In this document: positions 27,250-35,540 of the stretch, one piece after another
Numbering within the stretch: position 1 is the stretch's first letter
Layout of the letters: the number at the start of each line of letters is the position of its first letter
DNA from: Kiloniella sp. EL199
Lineage (GTDB): Bacteria > Pseudomonadota > Alphaproteobacteria > Kiloniellales > Kiloniellaceae
NCBI RefSeq assembly: GCF_900313065.1
Contig: NZ_OMPU01000010.1
Span: forward strand, 372,001 to 436,000
Reading direction: 5' to 3'
DNA: 64,000 bases
Translations under genes and position numbers: made by a program
The notes under the pieces: generated by a model
The model's database searches: none
Told to the model about the DNA's origin: nothing
What the model saw: only the letters and a program-made list of their open reading frames with translations

Positions 27250-27777
27250 ATTCGGATCTTTGATCAAAAGAAATCAAGAGAGAGTGTCCGGCGGGGATTA
27301 GCTGAAATTTTTCCCCGTCTGTGGCGCTATTGTCTGGTTTTGACGCGAAACAGGGATAGTGCGAACGATCTGGCACAGGCTGCTTGTGAACGGGCGCTGG
27401 AAAAGGCCGACAGGTTTGAAACCGGTACGCATCTGGATCGTTGGATATTCCGAATTGCACAACGGATCTGGCTAAACGAATTACGATCCCAGGCTGTTCG
27501 TCGTGGTGGTGGGCTGGTTTCCGTTAACGATATTGATCTGCCGGATACAAAGGCGGATACAGAAACGAATATATACGCTTCTCAAGTGTTAAAAGAGGTG
27601 TATCTCTTGCCCGAAGCACAGCGTGTGACCGTTCTGCTGGTTTATGTCGAAGGCTTTAGCTACAAGGATGCGGCTGAGGTGCTGGATATACCCATTGGCA
27701 CAGTGATGAGCCGGCTGGCGGCGGCACGTGGACGGATTGCGCAAAGAATGGACAAAGAAAAGACAGGTACGGAATGA
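27250..27777 (+). CDS. ECF sigma factor with no ordinary start codon
   Basis: Region 2 is LAEIFPRLWRYCLVLTRNRDSANDLAQAACERALEKADRF and region 4 is LPEAQRVTVLLVYVEGFSYKDAAEVLDIPIGTVMSRLAAARGRIAQR, typical of alphaproteobacterial ECF factors. Conserved region 2.1 lies upstream of the first usable start (TTG 27340). Between the in-frame stop at 27235 and 27340 there is no ATG, GTG or TTG in frame. ATT at 27250, seven bases after AAAGG, is the best placed candidate. A frameshift or a truncated protein are the alternatives. The stop overlaps the anti-sigma start in ATGA. Confidence 0.8.
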   Translation: MRIFDQKKSRESVRRGLAEIFPRLWRYCLVLTRNRDSANDLAQAACERALEKADRFETGTHLDRWIFRIAQRIWLNELRSQAVRRGGGLVSVNDIDLPDTKADTETNIYASQVLKEVYLLPEAQRVTVLLVYVEGFSYKDAAEVLDIPIGTVMSRLAAARGRIAQRMDKEKTGTE

Positions 27778-28532
27778 GCCGGATGACACAGTTCACAGAC
27801 GAAAATCTGACGGCTTTTCTTGATGGGGAAGCGACTGATGATCTGGCCTATCAAATAGAGCGCGCTCTTGAGGTTGATGCTGTTTTAAAAACGCGCCTCG
27901 AAGATCTTTCTTTACCTGTAGATGAGCTAAAAAAAGCAATGCAGCAGGTTAGGGATCAGGCACCTGATTTACCCTCTGTTTTGACAGAGGATGCGACTGT
28001 ATCAAACAGGCGTTCCGGTAACTGGGCTTATGCAGGATCTTTGGCGGCATCTGTTTTAATTAGCCTTATTATTGGCGGCCTGTTTGCAAGGACGTACCTT
28101 GCGCCAGACGAAGCCCGGGGGTGGAAGAGTTATGTGGCTGCATATCAATCGCTTTATGTTGGCCAGACACTGGATACCATTGAATTAACGCCGGAACAGA
28201 TACAGAAGAACCTTGATAACCTGTCTGTTGAAATGGGCATTGATCTGGCCAAAATGACATCTGGTTCCGAATTGATTTTTAAACGGGCACAGTTATTGGG
28301 ATTCAAAGGAAAGCCTTTGGTCCAGTTGGCTTATCTCTCGCCTGAAGGGCAGCCCGTTGCGCTTTGCATTATTCGAACGGATAAAGGTGACACAGAAGCA
28401 ATCGGTATGGATGAGCTAGAGGGAATGGCTGCTGCCAGCTGGCGCAAGGATGGTTACGCATATCTCTTCATCGGTGGGCAGGATGAAGCTGTTATTCGTG
28501 AGGGCGCGGCGCGTCTCAAGGCATTGTTATAG
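27774..28532 (+). CDS. Membrane-bound anti-sigma factor
   Basis: 252 aa. The N-terminal 80 residues (FTDENLTAFLDGEATDDLAYQIERALEVD) resemble the sigma-binding helices of anti-sigma factors but lack the HxxxCxxC zinc motif. One membrane helix lies at about 84-104 (YAGSLAASVLISLIIGGLFA), and the remaining 150 residues would be periplasmic, as a sensor. The ATGA overlap with the sigma gene couples their translation, which is the usual arrangement for a cognate pair. The signal is unknown. Confidence 0.8.
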   Translation: MSRMTQFTDENLTAFLDGEATDDLAYQIERALEVDAVLKTRLEDLSLPVDELKKAMQQVRDQAPDLPSVLTEDATVSNRRSGNWAYAGSLAASVLISLIIGGLFARTYLAPDEARGWKSYVAAYQSLYVGQTLDTIELTPEQIQKNLDNLSVEMGIDLAKMTSGSELIFKRAQLLGFKGKPLVQLAYLSPEGQPVALCIIRTDKGDTEAIGMDELEGMAAASWRKDGYAYLFIGGQDEAVIREGAARLKALL

Positions 28533-28569
28533 AGTTTTTCGAAATCCCCGGTCATGGATGCCTTGGTTT

Positions 28570-29106
28570 TTAAATGTTCCTGTTCCAGGGAAATGTGTCC
28601 TCTGGAATAAAGCTCACGTCATCCTCTTCACGCTGATCATCTTTGGAATTATCATGTTTACGCCGTCGACAGGGACCGACATAGCTTTCAATACGGACAA
28701 AGGGGCGTGGATGTTTAATGATACGCTCAATGGCTTTGTACAACATCATTGGTGACAGGGGTTTGAGAATGAATTCGTTCATACCCTTGTCACGTGCTGT
28801 TGTGACATCTGTTTTTTCTGCAAGCGCGGTTAGAACAATAATTTGAATATAGGGTGTCGGGCTACTGTCTTCTGTGCGAAGCTGACGGATAAGGTCATTG
28901 CCATTCACTGGCGCCATATCCAGGTCAATAATGGCAATGTCCGCTGGCATGGTCCGCAGTGCCTGAATGGCTTCTTCCGCCGAAGAGGCGACCCGTGGAT
29001 TGCTGACCTCAAAGGCGCGCAGGATTGTTTTCACAATACGCTGCATCACAGGATTGTCGTCAACAATCAGAAATTCAATGTTCTTAAGATCACAGGCAGC
29101 GGTCAA
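28570..29106 (-). CDS. Single-domain response regulator with acidic/basic tail
   Basis: 178 aa CheY-like receiver: acidic pair in IVDDNPVMQRIVKTIL (about 14-29), phospho-acceptor Asp in AIIDLDMAPVNG near 60, Thr in IIVLTALAE near 93 and Lys in FILKPLSP near 115. The last 50 residues are a charged tail (RRRKHDNSKDDQREEDD) with no DNA-binding domain. The start is TTG, since an in-frame stop lies four codons upstream and no better codon exists. No histidine kinase is encoded nearby. It lies next to a luxI remnant. Confidence 0.85.
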   Translation of the reverse strand: MTAACDLKNIEFLIVDDNPVMQRIVKTILRAFEVSNPRVASSAEEAIQALRTMPADIAIIDLDMAPVNGNDLIRQLRTEDSSPTPYIQIIVLTALAEKTDVTTARDKGMNEFILKPLSPMMLYKAIERIIKHPRPFVRIESYVGPCRRRKHDNSKDDQREEDDVSFIPEDTFPWNRNI

Positions 29107-29338
29107 TTTTACATCACTCTAGAACAAACTGTTTGAAACTCTAAAAAGAATATACTTCAAAGAATATGACCAGAAGGACTATTCATAGAGTGTCATATAA
29201 TCAAAGAGATAGATATGACGCCATCCTGGTTTATTTTTCGTTAAATCTTTAGTTTGTTGTTTTTCTGGTGTCTTTTATAACCAGTTCTTTTCTGTTTTTG
29301 AGCTTGAACATTCGCTTGCTATGAATAATCACACATTT

Positions 29339-29380
29339 ATATACTTCGTATAATTGAGTATATACTTCGTGTAATTGAGA
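29339..29380. promoter_or_regulatory. Two 21-bp direct repeats upstream of luxI remnant
   Basis: ATATACTTCGTATAATTGAG at 29339-29358 recurs at 29360-29379 with one mismatch (position 12 of the unit). The period of 21 bp is two helical turns, so both copies face the same side, as expected for an activator or repressor site. The luxI start is 67 bp downstream. Confidence 0.6.
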
Positions 29381-29415
29381 AAAGTATCCTAAACTCAGGC
29401 ATGAATTGCATTACA

Positions 29416-29446
29416 GTTTCTCTCCCTCAAATCAATGGAGAGAAAC
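29416..29446 (+). promoter_or_regulatory. Hairpin over the luxI ribosome-binding site
   Basis: GTTTCTCTCC and GGAGAGAAAC are perfect 10-bp complements around an 11-nt loop, and the right arm ends at the base before the ATG. The Shine-Dalgarno GGAGAG is inside the stem, which would mask it in the mRNA. Confidence 0.6.
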
Positions 29447-29608
29447 ATGTTTGTGCAAATAGATCCCAATCACTACGAGTATTTTCAACCACAGATCAGA
29501 TCCATGTTTGAATTGCGCTATCGCGTTTTTTGCGAACGTCTGGGCTGGGTTCCTGGTGAAAATCTGATGGAACGGGATTTGCCTGTGTCCGTTTATTTCG
29601 ATGATTGA
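29447..29608 (+). pseudogene. Truncated acyl-homoserine-lactone synthase (luxI family)
   Basis: A 53-codon reading frame starting at ATG with GGAGAG. It has the LuxI N-terminal signature FELRYRVFCERLGW...GENLMERD, with the conserved Arg, Phe, Trp, Glu and Arg-Asp in proper spacing. Homologues run to about 200 aa. Here the similarity stops after MERD and a TGA follows. The IS3-family element begins 25 bp later, and no 3' part of luxI is found on its far side. The synthase must be inactive. A luxR gene follows the IS. Confidence 0.8.
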
Positions 29609-29706
29609 GTTTAGATAAGCAAGGGATTGTAGTGCCCCCATTTTAGCAAGCCCGTTTTAAGATAGTTTTGGTGTGCAGTTTTTGGTTAAACTCACTCTCA
29701 AATTTT

Positions 29707-30435
29707 TCAGGCAGCATGTAGCCGAGCGTTGAGTGCAAATAGCTGCTGTTTATAGTGCTCAATCCATTTGTTTAAAGCTTCAAAAAATACGGTTGGGCTT
29801 GTCCATTCATTGATCCAGACAAGCTCTTCTTTCAGGGTCCGCATAAAACGTTCGGTATCAGCATTGCCCTTTGGATTGTTGTAAGAGGTAAAGGCCTGCT
29901 TTATGCCCATTGCGTTGCAGGCTTTCATAAAAGAAGTTGCTGTTGGCTGGCAGCCATTATCTGACATCAGTTTCAGATCGTGTTCTCTGACGCCACCAGG
30001 AAACTGTCGGTTAACACCGATATTAAGAGCCACCAGCCAGTGCCAGGCTTTGGATTGCAGGCCAGCATGATGACCAACAATCTTCTTGGTATGCCAGTCG
30101 ATAACAATCGTAACATAAACCCAACCATAACCTTCGATCATAACCTTGGTCATATCAATGCCCCACCACTGGTTTGGACGATCTGGTTTTGGCTTTTTGG
30201 TATTTGCCCGGCGAATAGCCTTAAGCTTCATGTTTTTTGTCACCAAAAGATTGTGCTCCTTCATCAAGCGGTGCACACGGTTCTTGCTGAGATTGATATT
30301 ATCCACATACCTCAAGTGTGCCCATGTCCTGCGATAACCCCAGAAAGGATGGTCTGATTTAATCTCCCCTATACGTCTGACAAGAGGCGCATTTTTAACA
30401 GCGACTGCTGCATAAGAACCCCGCTTCATAACCAC
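29707..30435 (-). CDS. IS3-family transposase OrfB (DDE integrase domain)
   Basis: 242 aa with the retroviral-type integrase core: first Asp in WWGIDMTKVMIEGYGWVYV, second in LMSDNGCQPT, Glu in NADTERFMRTLKEELVW. The upstream HTH_21-like segment HPFWGYRRTWAHLRY is present. It looks intact. It is probably made as an OrfAB fusion by -1 slippage at the A-run (30443-30450), since the frames overlap by 10 bp and OrfB has only a GTG start without a good ribosome-binding site. Confidence 0.92.
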   Translation of the reverse strand: MVMKRGSYAAVAVKNAPLVRRIGEIKSDHPFWGYRRTWAHLRYVDNINLSKNRVHRLMKEHNLLVTKNMKLKAIRRANTKKPKPDRPNQWWGIDMTKVMIEGYGWVYVTIVIDWHTKKIVGHHAGLQSKAWHWLVALNIGVNRQFPGGVREHDLKLMSDNGCQPTATSFMKACNAMGIKQAFTSYNNPKGNADTERFMRTLKEELVWINEWTSPTVFFEALNKWIEHYKQQLFALNARLHAA

Positions 30436-30698
30436 GGCTCGCTTTTTTTTAATTCAAGCGTTAGTTCTCCAACCAGTCCTTTGAGTTTCTGGTTCTCAAT
30501 TTCAAGCCGAGCCTGCTTCTTGCCAACCTTCTCACTATCAAATGCCCTCGAAGCATTCGACAAAAACTGGTCTCGCCACTGATAATATTGTGCCTGACTG
30601 ATGCCATGCTCAGTACAAATATCGCTGACGGATTGTCCCTGCAAGCCTGACAATACAATCAGGCTCTTCATCTCACTCGTCCATTTACGTCTTTTCAT
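30426..30698 (-). CDS. IS3-family transposase OrfA
   Basis: 90 aa from ATG 30698 (GGGAG ten bases upstream; the longer TTG start at 30719 is less likely). Helix-turn-helix RRKWTSEMKSLIVLSGLQGQSVSDICTEHGISQAQYYQWRDQF is followed by a leucine-zipper-like coiled coil (ARLEIENQKLKGLVGELTLEL). The zipper continues into the slippery run for the OrfAB fusion. Confidence 0.9.
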   Translation of the reverse strand: MKRRKWTSEMKSLIVLSGLQGQSVSDICTEHGISQAQYYQWRDQFLSNASRAFDSEKVGKKQARLEIENQKLKGLVGELTLELKKSEPWL

Positions 30699-30825
30699 AC
30701 ATCGGTCTCCCGGTATCAAACTGCAAAAAGACTATCTTACTTTAAGCTAATTTTAAATCGGGGGCAGGATACTGTTTGCTGTAAGGGTTGCTAGCTAATC
30801 CCCTAAATCGGATATATTTTATTGG

Positions 30826-30863
30826 ACGTTTCACCCTGAATTGCTAGGGTGAAACGTTCTTTT
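30826..30863 (+). terminator. Strong hairpin upstream of luxR
   Basis: Perfect 12-bp arms ACGTTTCACCCT and AGGGTGAAACGT with an 8-nt loop are followed by TCTTTTCG. It is probably the former terminator of luxI, left behind after the 3' part of that gene was lost. It ends about 20 bp before the luxR start. Confidence 0.65.
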
Positions 30864-30881
30864 CGTTGATTGGATAGGGCC

Positions 30882-31595
30882 ATGAAATACTCTGAGTTAG
30901 TGTTGTCATTGAAAGAAATAAAACAATGCGAAACAACTGATGATTTGCAGAGTGTTCTTACTAAAGTTATTCACAGATTAGATTTTCAGCAGTTTGTTTA
31001 TGTCCTCTTTACCAAGAATTGTGTGGCGATTGAGGTATCGATCTATACCTATAGTGAAGAATGGAAAGCTATTTATTTTGAAAAAAGATACGATCAAATA
31101 GATCCCGTTTTTGTCGAAGCATTCAATAGAAATGCTACTTTTTTCTGGTCAGCTTGCATGCCAGAGTTTACGGGGAAGTATCAGGATTTTTTTGATGAAG
31201 CGACAAAATATGGTGTTTTTAACGGAATAACAGTTCCTCTCAAATCGGTTGCAAAAGCAAAGGCGATTTTGACAATGGCTGCAGCAAAAACAGATGAAAA
31301 TAAAAATGTCAGGGAAGCATCGCCAGAAAAAATCGCTTGTGCGACAGCTATTGCTGAATGTTTTCACCAAGTAGCGATACATGTTTCCAAAGAGGGAAAT
31401 CTGACATTAAAGCTTCGGCAAAAACAAGCTTTGACGCTTGCCTCCTATGGAATGTCATCAAAGGAGATTGCTGCAACGTTGGATAAATCTGAAGCCTATA
31501 TCAATGAATTGATTACAGGTGTTTTGCATAAGTTAGGTACTCAATCACGGACAGCTGCTGTTCGAAGAGCACTAGAACTTGGTTTGCTCGATTGA
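30882..31595 (+). CDS. LuxR-family quorum-sensing regulator (orphan)
   Basis: 237 aa from ATG 30882. The autoinducer-binding domain has the conserved set W61, Y65, D74-P75, W89 and G115 (YSEEWKAIYFEKRYDQIDPVF, FFW, GITVPL). The C-terminal LuxR helix-turn-helix is LKLRQKQALTLASYGMSSKEIAATLDKSEAYINELITGVLHKLGTQSRTAAVRRALELGLL; the usual LTxRExE opening is altered to LRQKQAL. Ligand pocket residues are intact, so it can still answer to AHLs from other cells. Its likely partner luxI is destroyed. Confidence 0.92.
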   Translation: MKYSELVLSLKEIKQCETTDDLQSVLTKVIHRLDFQQFVYVLFTKNCVAIEVSIYTYSEEWKAIYFEKRYDQIDPVFVEAFNRNATFFWSACMPEFTGKYQDFFDEATKYGVFNGITVPLKSVAKAKAILTMAAAKTDENKNVREASPEKIACATAIAECFHQVAIHVSKEGNLTLKLRQKQALTLASYGMSSKEIAATLDKSEAYINELITGVLHKLGTQSRTAAVRRALELGLLD

Positions 31596-32117
31596 TAATT
31601 AGTTCACCCTTAATTCCTAGGGTTTATCTGATTTTCACTTTCTATAGTATGTACACTTATTGGTTGTTAGTTATAAGTATGAACTTCGCAGGGGTGTATT
31701 GGTAACATGGCAACTTTAGTATTTAGAGAAACCCCGATACGACTTAAGTGAAAGTGCGTACAAATGGTCACAAAGCTAAAGTGTAGTCGAGCATTGTTAC
31801 AGGCTCTTGATGCTGTAACCGCTATGGAGCAAGCGGGGCAGCAAGCCAAGCGCAGTAGTTCACACAAAAATTCTGGTAATGTTATTGGCTCGCATAACAA
31901 TAAAGAATTGAGACATAACGAATTTTTTGATCTACCAGTGATTAATTCGAAAAAGTTACAATAGACTTATTTAGCTATTATTTTCCTCACTTCTTATTAT
32001 GTTCCTCAGTATCTGGATCGTCGTTTAAGTAAAAAACTATGGATCGTTAATCATTGTTGAAATTGACAAATGACAAAGATTGCCATTAAATAATGTTTCT
32101 TTTAGAGGAGTTTTGGT
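31596..32117. other. 522-bp region without a supported gene
   Basis: Frames on both strands (31764-31964 plus, 31667-31900 minus) overlap each other, lack ribosome-binding sites and show no motif. The region is AT-rich and may hold the parD promoter. Nothing else was recognised. Confidence 0.5.
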
Positions 32118-32351
32118 ATGGCGACGATGAATGTGTCCCTTCCGGATCAGATGAAGAGCTGGGTTGAGGATAATGTGCAATCCGGGCGCTATGCTAATGC
32201 GTCTGATTATGTGCGAGATCTTATTCGGCAAGATCATTTGCGATTGGAAAAGCTTCGTGAAGCCTTAATCGAAGGTGAGAAATCGGGGGCTTCTTCCGCC
32301 TTGGATTTAGAAGCATTTCTGGTCGATAAAAATAAATCACTGACACTATGA
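32118..32351 (+). CDS. parD: ParD-type antitoxin
   Basis: 77 aa ribbon-helix-helix antitoxin: MNVSLPDQMKSWVEDNVQSGRYANASDYVRDLIRQDHLRLEKLREALIEGEKSGAS is a standard ParD/CopG pattern. A GAGGAG site precedes the ATG. The C-terminal tail would bind ParE. The stop overlaps the toxin ATG as ATGA (32348-32351). It is intact, unlike the toxin frame. Confidence 0.92.
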   Translation: MATMNVSLPDQMKSWVEDNVQSGRYANASDYVRDLIRQDHLRLEKLREALIEGEKSGASSALDLEAFLVDKNKSLTL

Positions 32352-32654
32352 AGGGGGCATTCGCCCTTACAGATTGTATTCACACCGCTTGCAAAAAGAG
32401 ACCTCAGTGATATTTGGAATTACACCAACAATCAATGGGGAGCCAAGCAGGCTGATAACTATGTCAGAGAACTTTATGCTGCGATAGAAAGGCACAGAGA
32501 AGAGCCTTTCTTGGCTAAGGATATTTCTGATGTCCGTAGTGGCTATCGGAAATTTTTATCTGGATCTCACGTAACTTTCTTTCAACAAGATAAGAGGGTT
32601 ATCAACGTTATCCGGATACTGCATAAGTCGATGGATTTTGACCGACATTTGTAA
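32348..32654 (+). pseudogene. parE: ParE-type toxin with a +1 frameshift after the start
   Basis: From 32352 the frame reads LQIVFTPLAKRDLSDIWNYTNNQWGAKQADNYV and continues through DISDVRSGYRKFLSGSHVTFFQ to VIRILHKSMDFDRHL, a full ParE/RelE-superfamily toxin. The natural ATG at 32348 is in another frame and stops after 20 codons. Removing one base from the run GGGGG (32353-32357) joins ATG to the toxin frame, giving about 101 aa. So the toxin is silenced, switched by slippage, or there is a sequencing error. No other start in the toxin frame exists near the N-terminus. Confidence 0.8.
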
Positions 32655-32936
32655 ATTGAGCGCTATCCGAACGATTAACTGCGGATGATCCTCTGTATAT
32701 CCATTATTCAAAAAATACCGCAACACTCTATGAAGAATGCTGCGGTAGAGTTGGTTCCTTATTTGACAGAACCGGGTTAATCCACAGTGTACGGTCTAAT
32801 GGCTTGGGAGAGCTTGAGGGGCGTACAGTGGTTTTATACGGGCTTGTGTGTGCCCGCTTGGCAGGTGGTGTCGAGCGGGGAAGGCCCGCAGCCGATGACT
32901 GGCTGGTACAATCGGCTGGAGCTTATTCCCGGACCT

Positions 32937-35423
32937 TCACCCGTCTGCTTTAGGCCGTTCTGACTTCGGGTCGTAAAGTGGCTTCAGGGACAAGGTGGCT
33001 TCAAAGCGTTCACAAGCGATTTCGACCGAGAAATTATCTTCTTTTACCCAGTCAACTGTGACGCCGTTTTCATCGTGGACATAACCAAGACCGATCGTAC
33101 AGCCCAGCGTATGACTGTAACGACCAGATGTAATCTTGCCGACAATCCTGTCACCTTTGTAGATCGGTTCGTTGTGGTACATCATCGGCGGTTCACCATT
33201 CGCGGTTTTGGCATCCTTGAGCTGGAGGGCAACCATCCGTTTGGTAAGTGGTCTTCCCTTCTGTTCCAGCAAAGCTTCGCGGCCAATGAAGCCATCTGGC
33301 TTGTCCCAGGCAAGCGCAAAGCCAAGACCTGCTTCCAACGGGGTATCCTCGTCAGAAATTTCGTGGCTCCAGTGACGGAAGCCTTTTTCCAAGCGCAAGG
33401 TATCCACCGCGTGCATGCCGCCAAGGGTGAGGTCCATATCCTTGCCTGCTTCCATCAGAGTATCAAAGACATGAACGGCATATTCGGATGGCACATAAAG
33501 TTCCCACCCCAATTCACCCACATAGGTGATGCGTCCGGCTTTGATCTTGGCATAGCCCATCTCGATTTCCTGACAGGTGCCAAAGGGGAAGGCTGCGTTG
33601 GAAAGGTCGGCAGGGGTTACCTTTTTCAATAGCTCACGGCTGTTTGGCCCCATAACAGCAAAGAGCGCATAGCCGGATGTGACATCTGTTGCAAAGCAAT
33701 GGTCATCTTCTGAAATATGGCTGTTGAGGAAATGGAAATCACGGGTCTGTGTGCCGCCTGATGACAGCACCATAAAGCTGTTTTCTGCCAGACGGGTTAC
33801 GGTCAGATCTGCTTCGATGCCACCGCGTTTGTTCAACCATTGCGTATAGACCATCTTGCCAACCGGGACGTCAATGTTGGCCCCTGAAATCCGGTTGAGG
33901 ATTTTCACAGCGTCCTTACCCTGCACCATGTATTTCCCGAAAGAGCTCATATCAAAAAGAGCAACGTTTTCACGGGCCGCTTTACATTCTGCGCCGCAGT
34001 AATCATGCCAGTTCTGCGGCCCATAGGAGTATTCATATTTTGGTTCAACACCTTCGGGGGCAAACCAGTTTGCGCGTTCCCAGCCAGCCATCTGCCCAAA
34101 ACAGGCGTTGGCTTTTTCAAGGCGATCATGAATGGGGGAACGTTTGATATCGCGACAGGTAACGGGTTGTTTTTCCGGCCAATGCATTTCATAGAGCAGG
34201 CCAAGAGCCTCTGTTGTGCGATCAAAAAGATATTTGTCACCACCCTGGAAGGGCTGAACACGGCGGATATCAACATCCCACAGATCAACCGGACAATGGC
34301 CTTTGGCAATCCAGTTGGCGAGCATCATGCCTGCGCCACCGGCGGATTGGATACCCGTCGAGTTAAAACCAGCAGCAACGTAGAAATTTTTCATCTCGGG
34401 TGCTTCGCCAAGGTAGAAACGGTTGTCGGGTGTAAAGCTTTCCGGACCGTTAAAGAAGGTATGAATGCCAGCACTTTCCAACAGAGGAATACGCGCCATG
34501 GCATTTTCCAGTGCCGGGGTGAACTGATCCCAGTTTTCAGGCAATTCATCAAAACAGAAATTATCAGGAATACCTTTGTGGCCCCATGGCACTGCATTTG
34601 GCTCAAAGCAACCTATCAGCAGCTTGCCCGCATCTTCCTTGTAGTAATTATAGCCATCCGGATCGCGGAGTGTGGGTAGTTTTGGCAGGCCTTCGATGGC
34701 CTCGGTCACGATGTAATAGTGTTCGGCTGCATGAAGGGGGACATTCACACCGACTTTTTTCGCCACTTCGCGCGCCCACATACCGCCGCAGTTCACAACG
34801 ATTTCAGCACGAACGTCACCCTGATCGGTGAGAACGCCTGTCACTTTACCTCCATCCGGGCCGGGTTCTGTTATGATGTCTTCGACCTTGATGCCTTCGA
34901 TAATCGTGGCACCACCCTGGCGAGCACCCTTTGCGAGGGCCTGTGTTGTATCAATCGGGTTTGTCTGTCCATCCCCCGGAAGATAAACACCACCGACAAG
35001 GTTACTGACATCAGCAATAGGATAGTGTTCCAGAATTTGTTCCGGTGTGATGACATCAACTTCCAGACCAAAGTTGCGGGCCATAGATGCGCCACGTTTG
35101 AGTTCTTCAAATCGACCTTCGGTCTGGGCAACAGAGACTGAGCCAGTGTGAACCAGCCCGGTTTCCTGTCCGGTTTCTGCTGCAAGGTTCTTGTATAGAT
35201 CAGCAGTGTATTTTGCCATTTTGGTCAGGTTTTCCGTTGCACGGAGTTGACCAACCAAACCCGCAGCATGCCAGGTCGTACCACAGGTAAGTTGTTTTCT
35301 TTCCAGCAGCAGAACATCTTTCCATCCGAGTTTGGTCAAATGATAGGCCACTGAGCAGCCGATTACACCGCCGCCAATAATTACAACCTGTGCCTGTTCG
35401 GGAAGAGCTTTTTTATTCGCCAT
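32937..35423 (-). CDS. Dimethylglycine/sarcosine dehydrogenase-like flavoprotein with GcvT domain
   Basis: 828 aa. N-terminal FAD domain: VVIIGGGVIGCSVAYHLTKLGWKDVLLLER (about 13-42) and TCGTTWHAAGLVGQLR, whose His is the covalent FAD site in DMGDH. The catalytic domain runs to about 420. The C-terminal half is a tetrahydrofolate-binding GcvT-like domain (DMSSFGKYMVQGKDAVKILNRISGANIDVPVGKMVYTQWLN, then GELGWELYVP). It oxidatively demethylates an N-methylated amino acid and passes the methylene to folate; the exact substrate is uncertain. An XRE-cupin regulator is encoded just upstream. ATG 35423 is preferred over TTG 35441. Confidence 0.9.
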   Translation of the reverse strand: MANKKALPEQAQVVIIGGGVIGCSVAYHLTKLGWKDVLLLERKQLTCGTTWHAAGLVGQLRATENLTKMAKYTADLYKNLAAETGQETGLVHTGSVSVAQTEGRFEELKRGASMARNFGLEVDVITPEQILEHYPIADVSNLVGGVYLPGDGQTNPIDTTQALAKGARQGGATIIEGIKVEDIITEPGPDGGKVTGVLTDQGDVRAEIVVNCGGMWAREVAKKVGVNVPLHAAEHYYIVTEAIEGLPKLPTLRDPDGYNYYKEDAGKLLIGCFEPNAVPWGHKGIPDNFCFDELPENWDQFTPALENAMARIPLLESAGIHTFFNGPESFTPDNRFYLGEAPEMKNFYVAAGFNSTGIQSAGGAGMMLANWIAKGHCPVDLWDVDIRRVQPFQGGDKYLFDRTTEALGLLYEMHWPEKQPVTCRDIKRSPIHDRLEKANACFGQMAGWERANWFAPEGVEPKYEYSYGPQNWHDYCGAECKAARENVALFDMSSFGKYMVQGKDAVKILNRISGANIDVPVGKMVYTQWLNKRGGIEADLTVTRLAENSFMVLSSGGTQTRDFHFLNSHISEDDHCFATDVTSGYALFAVMGPNSRELLKKVTPADLSNAAFPFGTCQEIEMGYAKIKAGRITYVGELGWELYVPSEYAVHVFDTLMEAGKDMDLTLGGMHAVDTLRLEKGFRHWSHEISDEDTPLEAGLGFALAWDKPDGFIGREALLEQKGRPLTKRMVALQLKDAKTANGEPPMMYHNEPIYKGDRIVGKITSGRYSHTLGCTIGLGYVHDENGVTVDWVKEDNFSVEIACERFEATLSLKPLYDPKSERPKADG

Positions 35424-35540
35424 CTTACTAATTCCATACAAGAGGGGGCTCAGTACAAGAGGAGTGGGCCCCGGGGCATTGTTTTATTTTGTTGGGGGTA
35501 GTCTTGAACGTAGCCCCCAACGAGTATCGATCACAGATCG

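Larger units (their letters stand above)
29633..30766 (-). mobile_element. IS3-family insertion sequence
   Basis: About 1.13 kb. Imperfect terminal inverted repeats begin TGCCCCC at 29633 and, on the other strand, at 30766; similarity continues inward (ATTTTA..., TAAGATAGT). It contains overlapping orfA and orfB with an A8 slippery run. The flanking four bases (GTAG on the left, GGAT on the right) do not match, so no target duplication is visible. That agrees with a deletion next to the element having removed the rest of luxI. Confidence 0.85.

Noticed and set aside
30766-30826. Remnant of luxI 3' end beyond the IS element
   Set aside because: The 60 bp in three frames give only short stop-broken pieces without LuxI motifs, so no claim is made.
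31764-31964. 66-codon plus-strand frame after luxR
   Set aside because: No ribosome-binding site or motif, and a 77-codon frame covers it on the other strand; composition looks noncoding.
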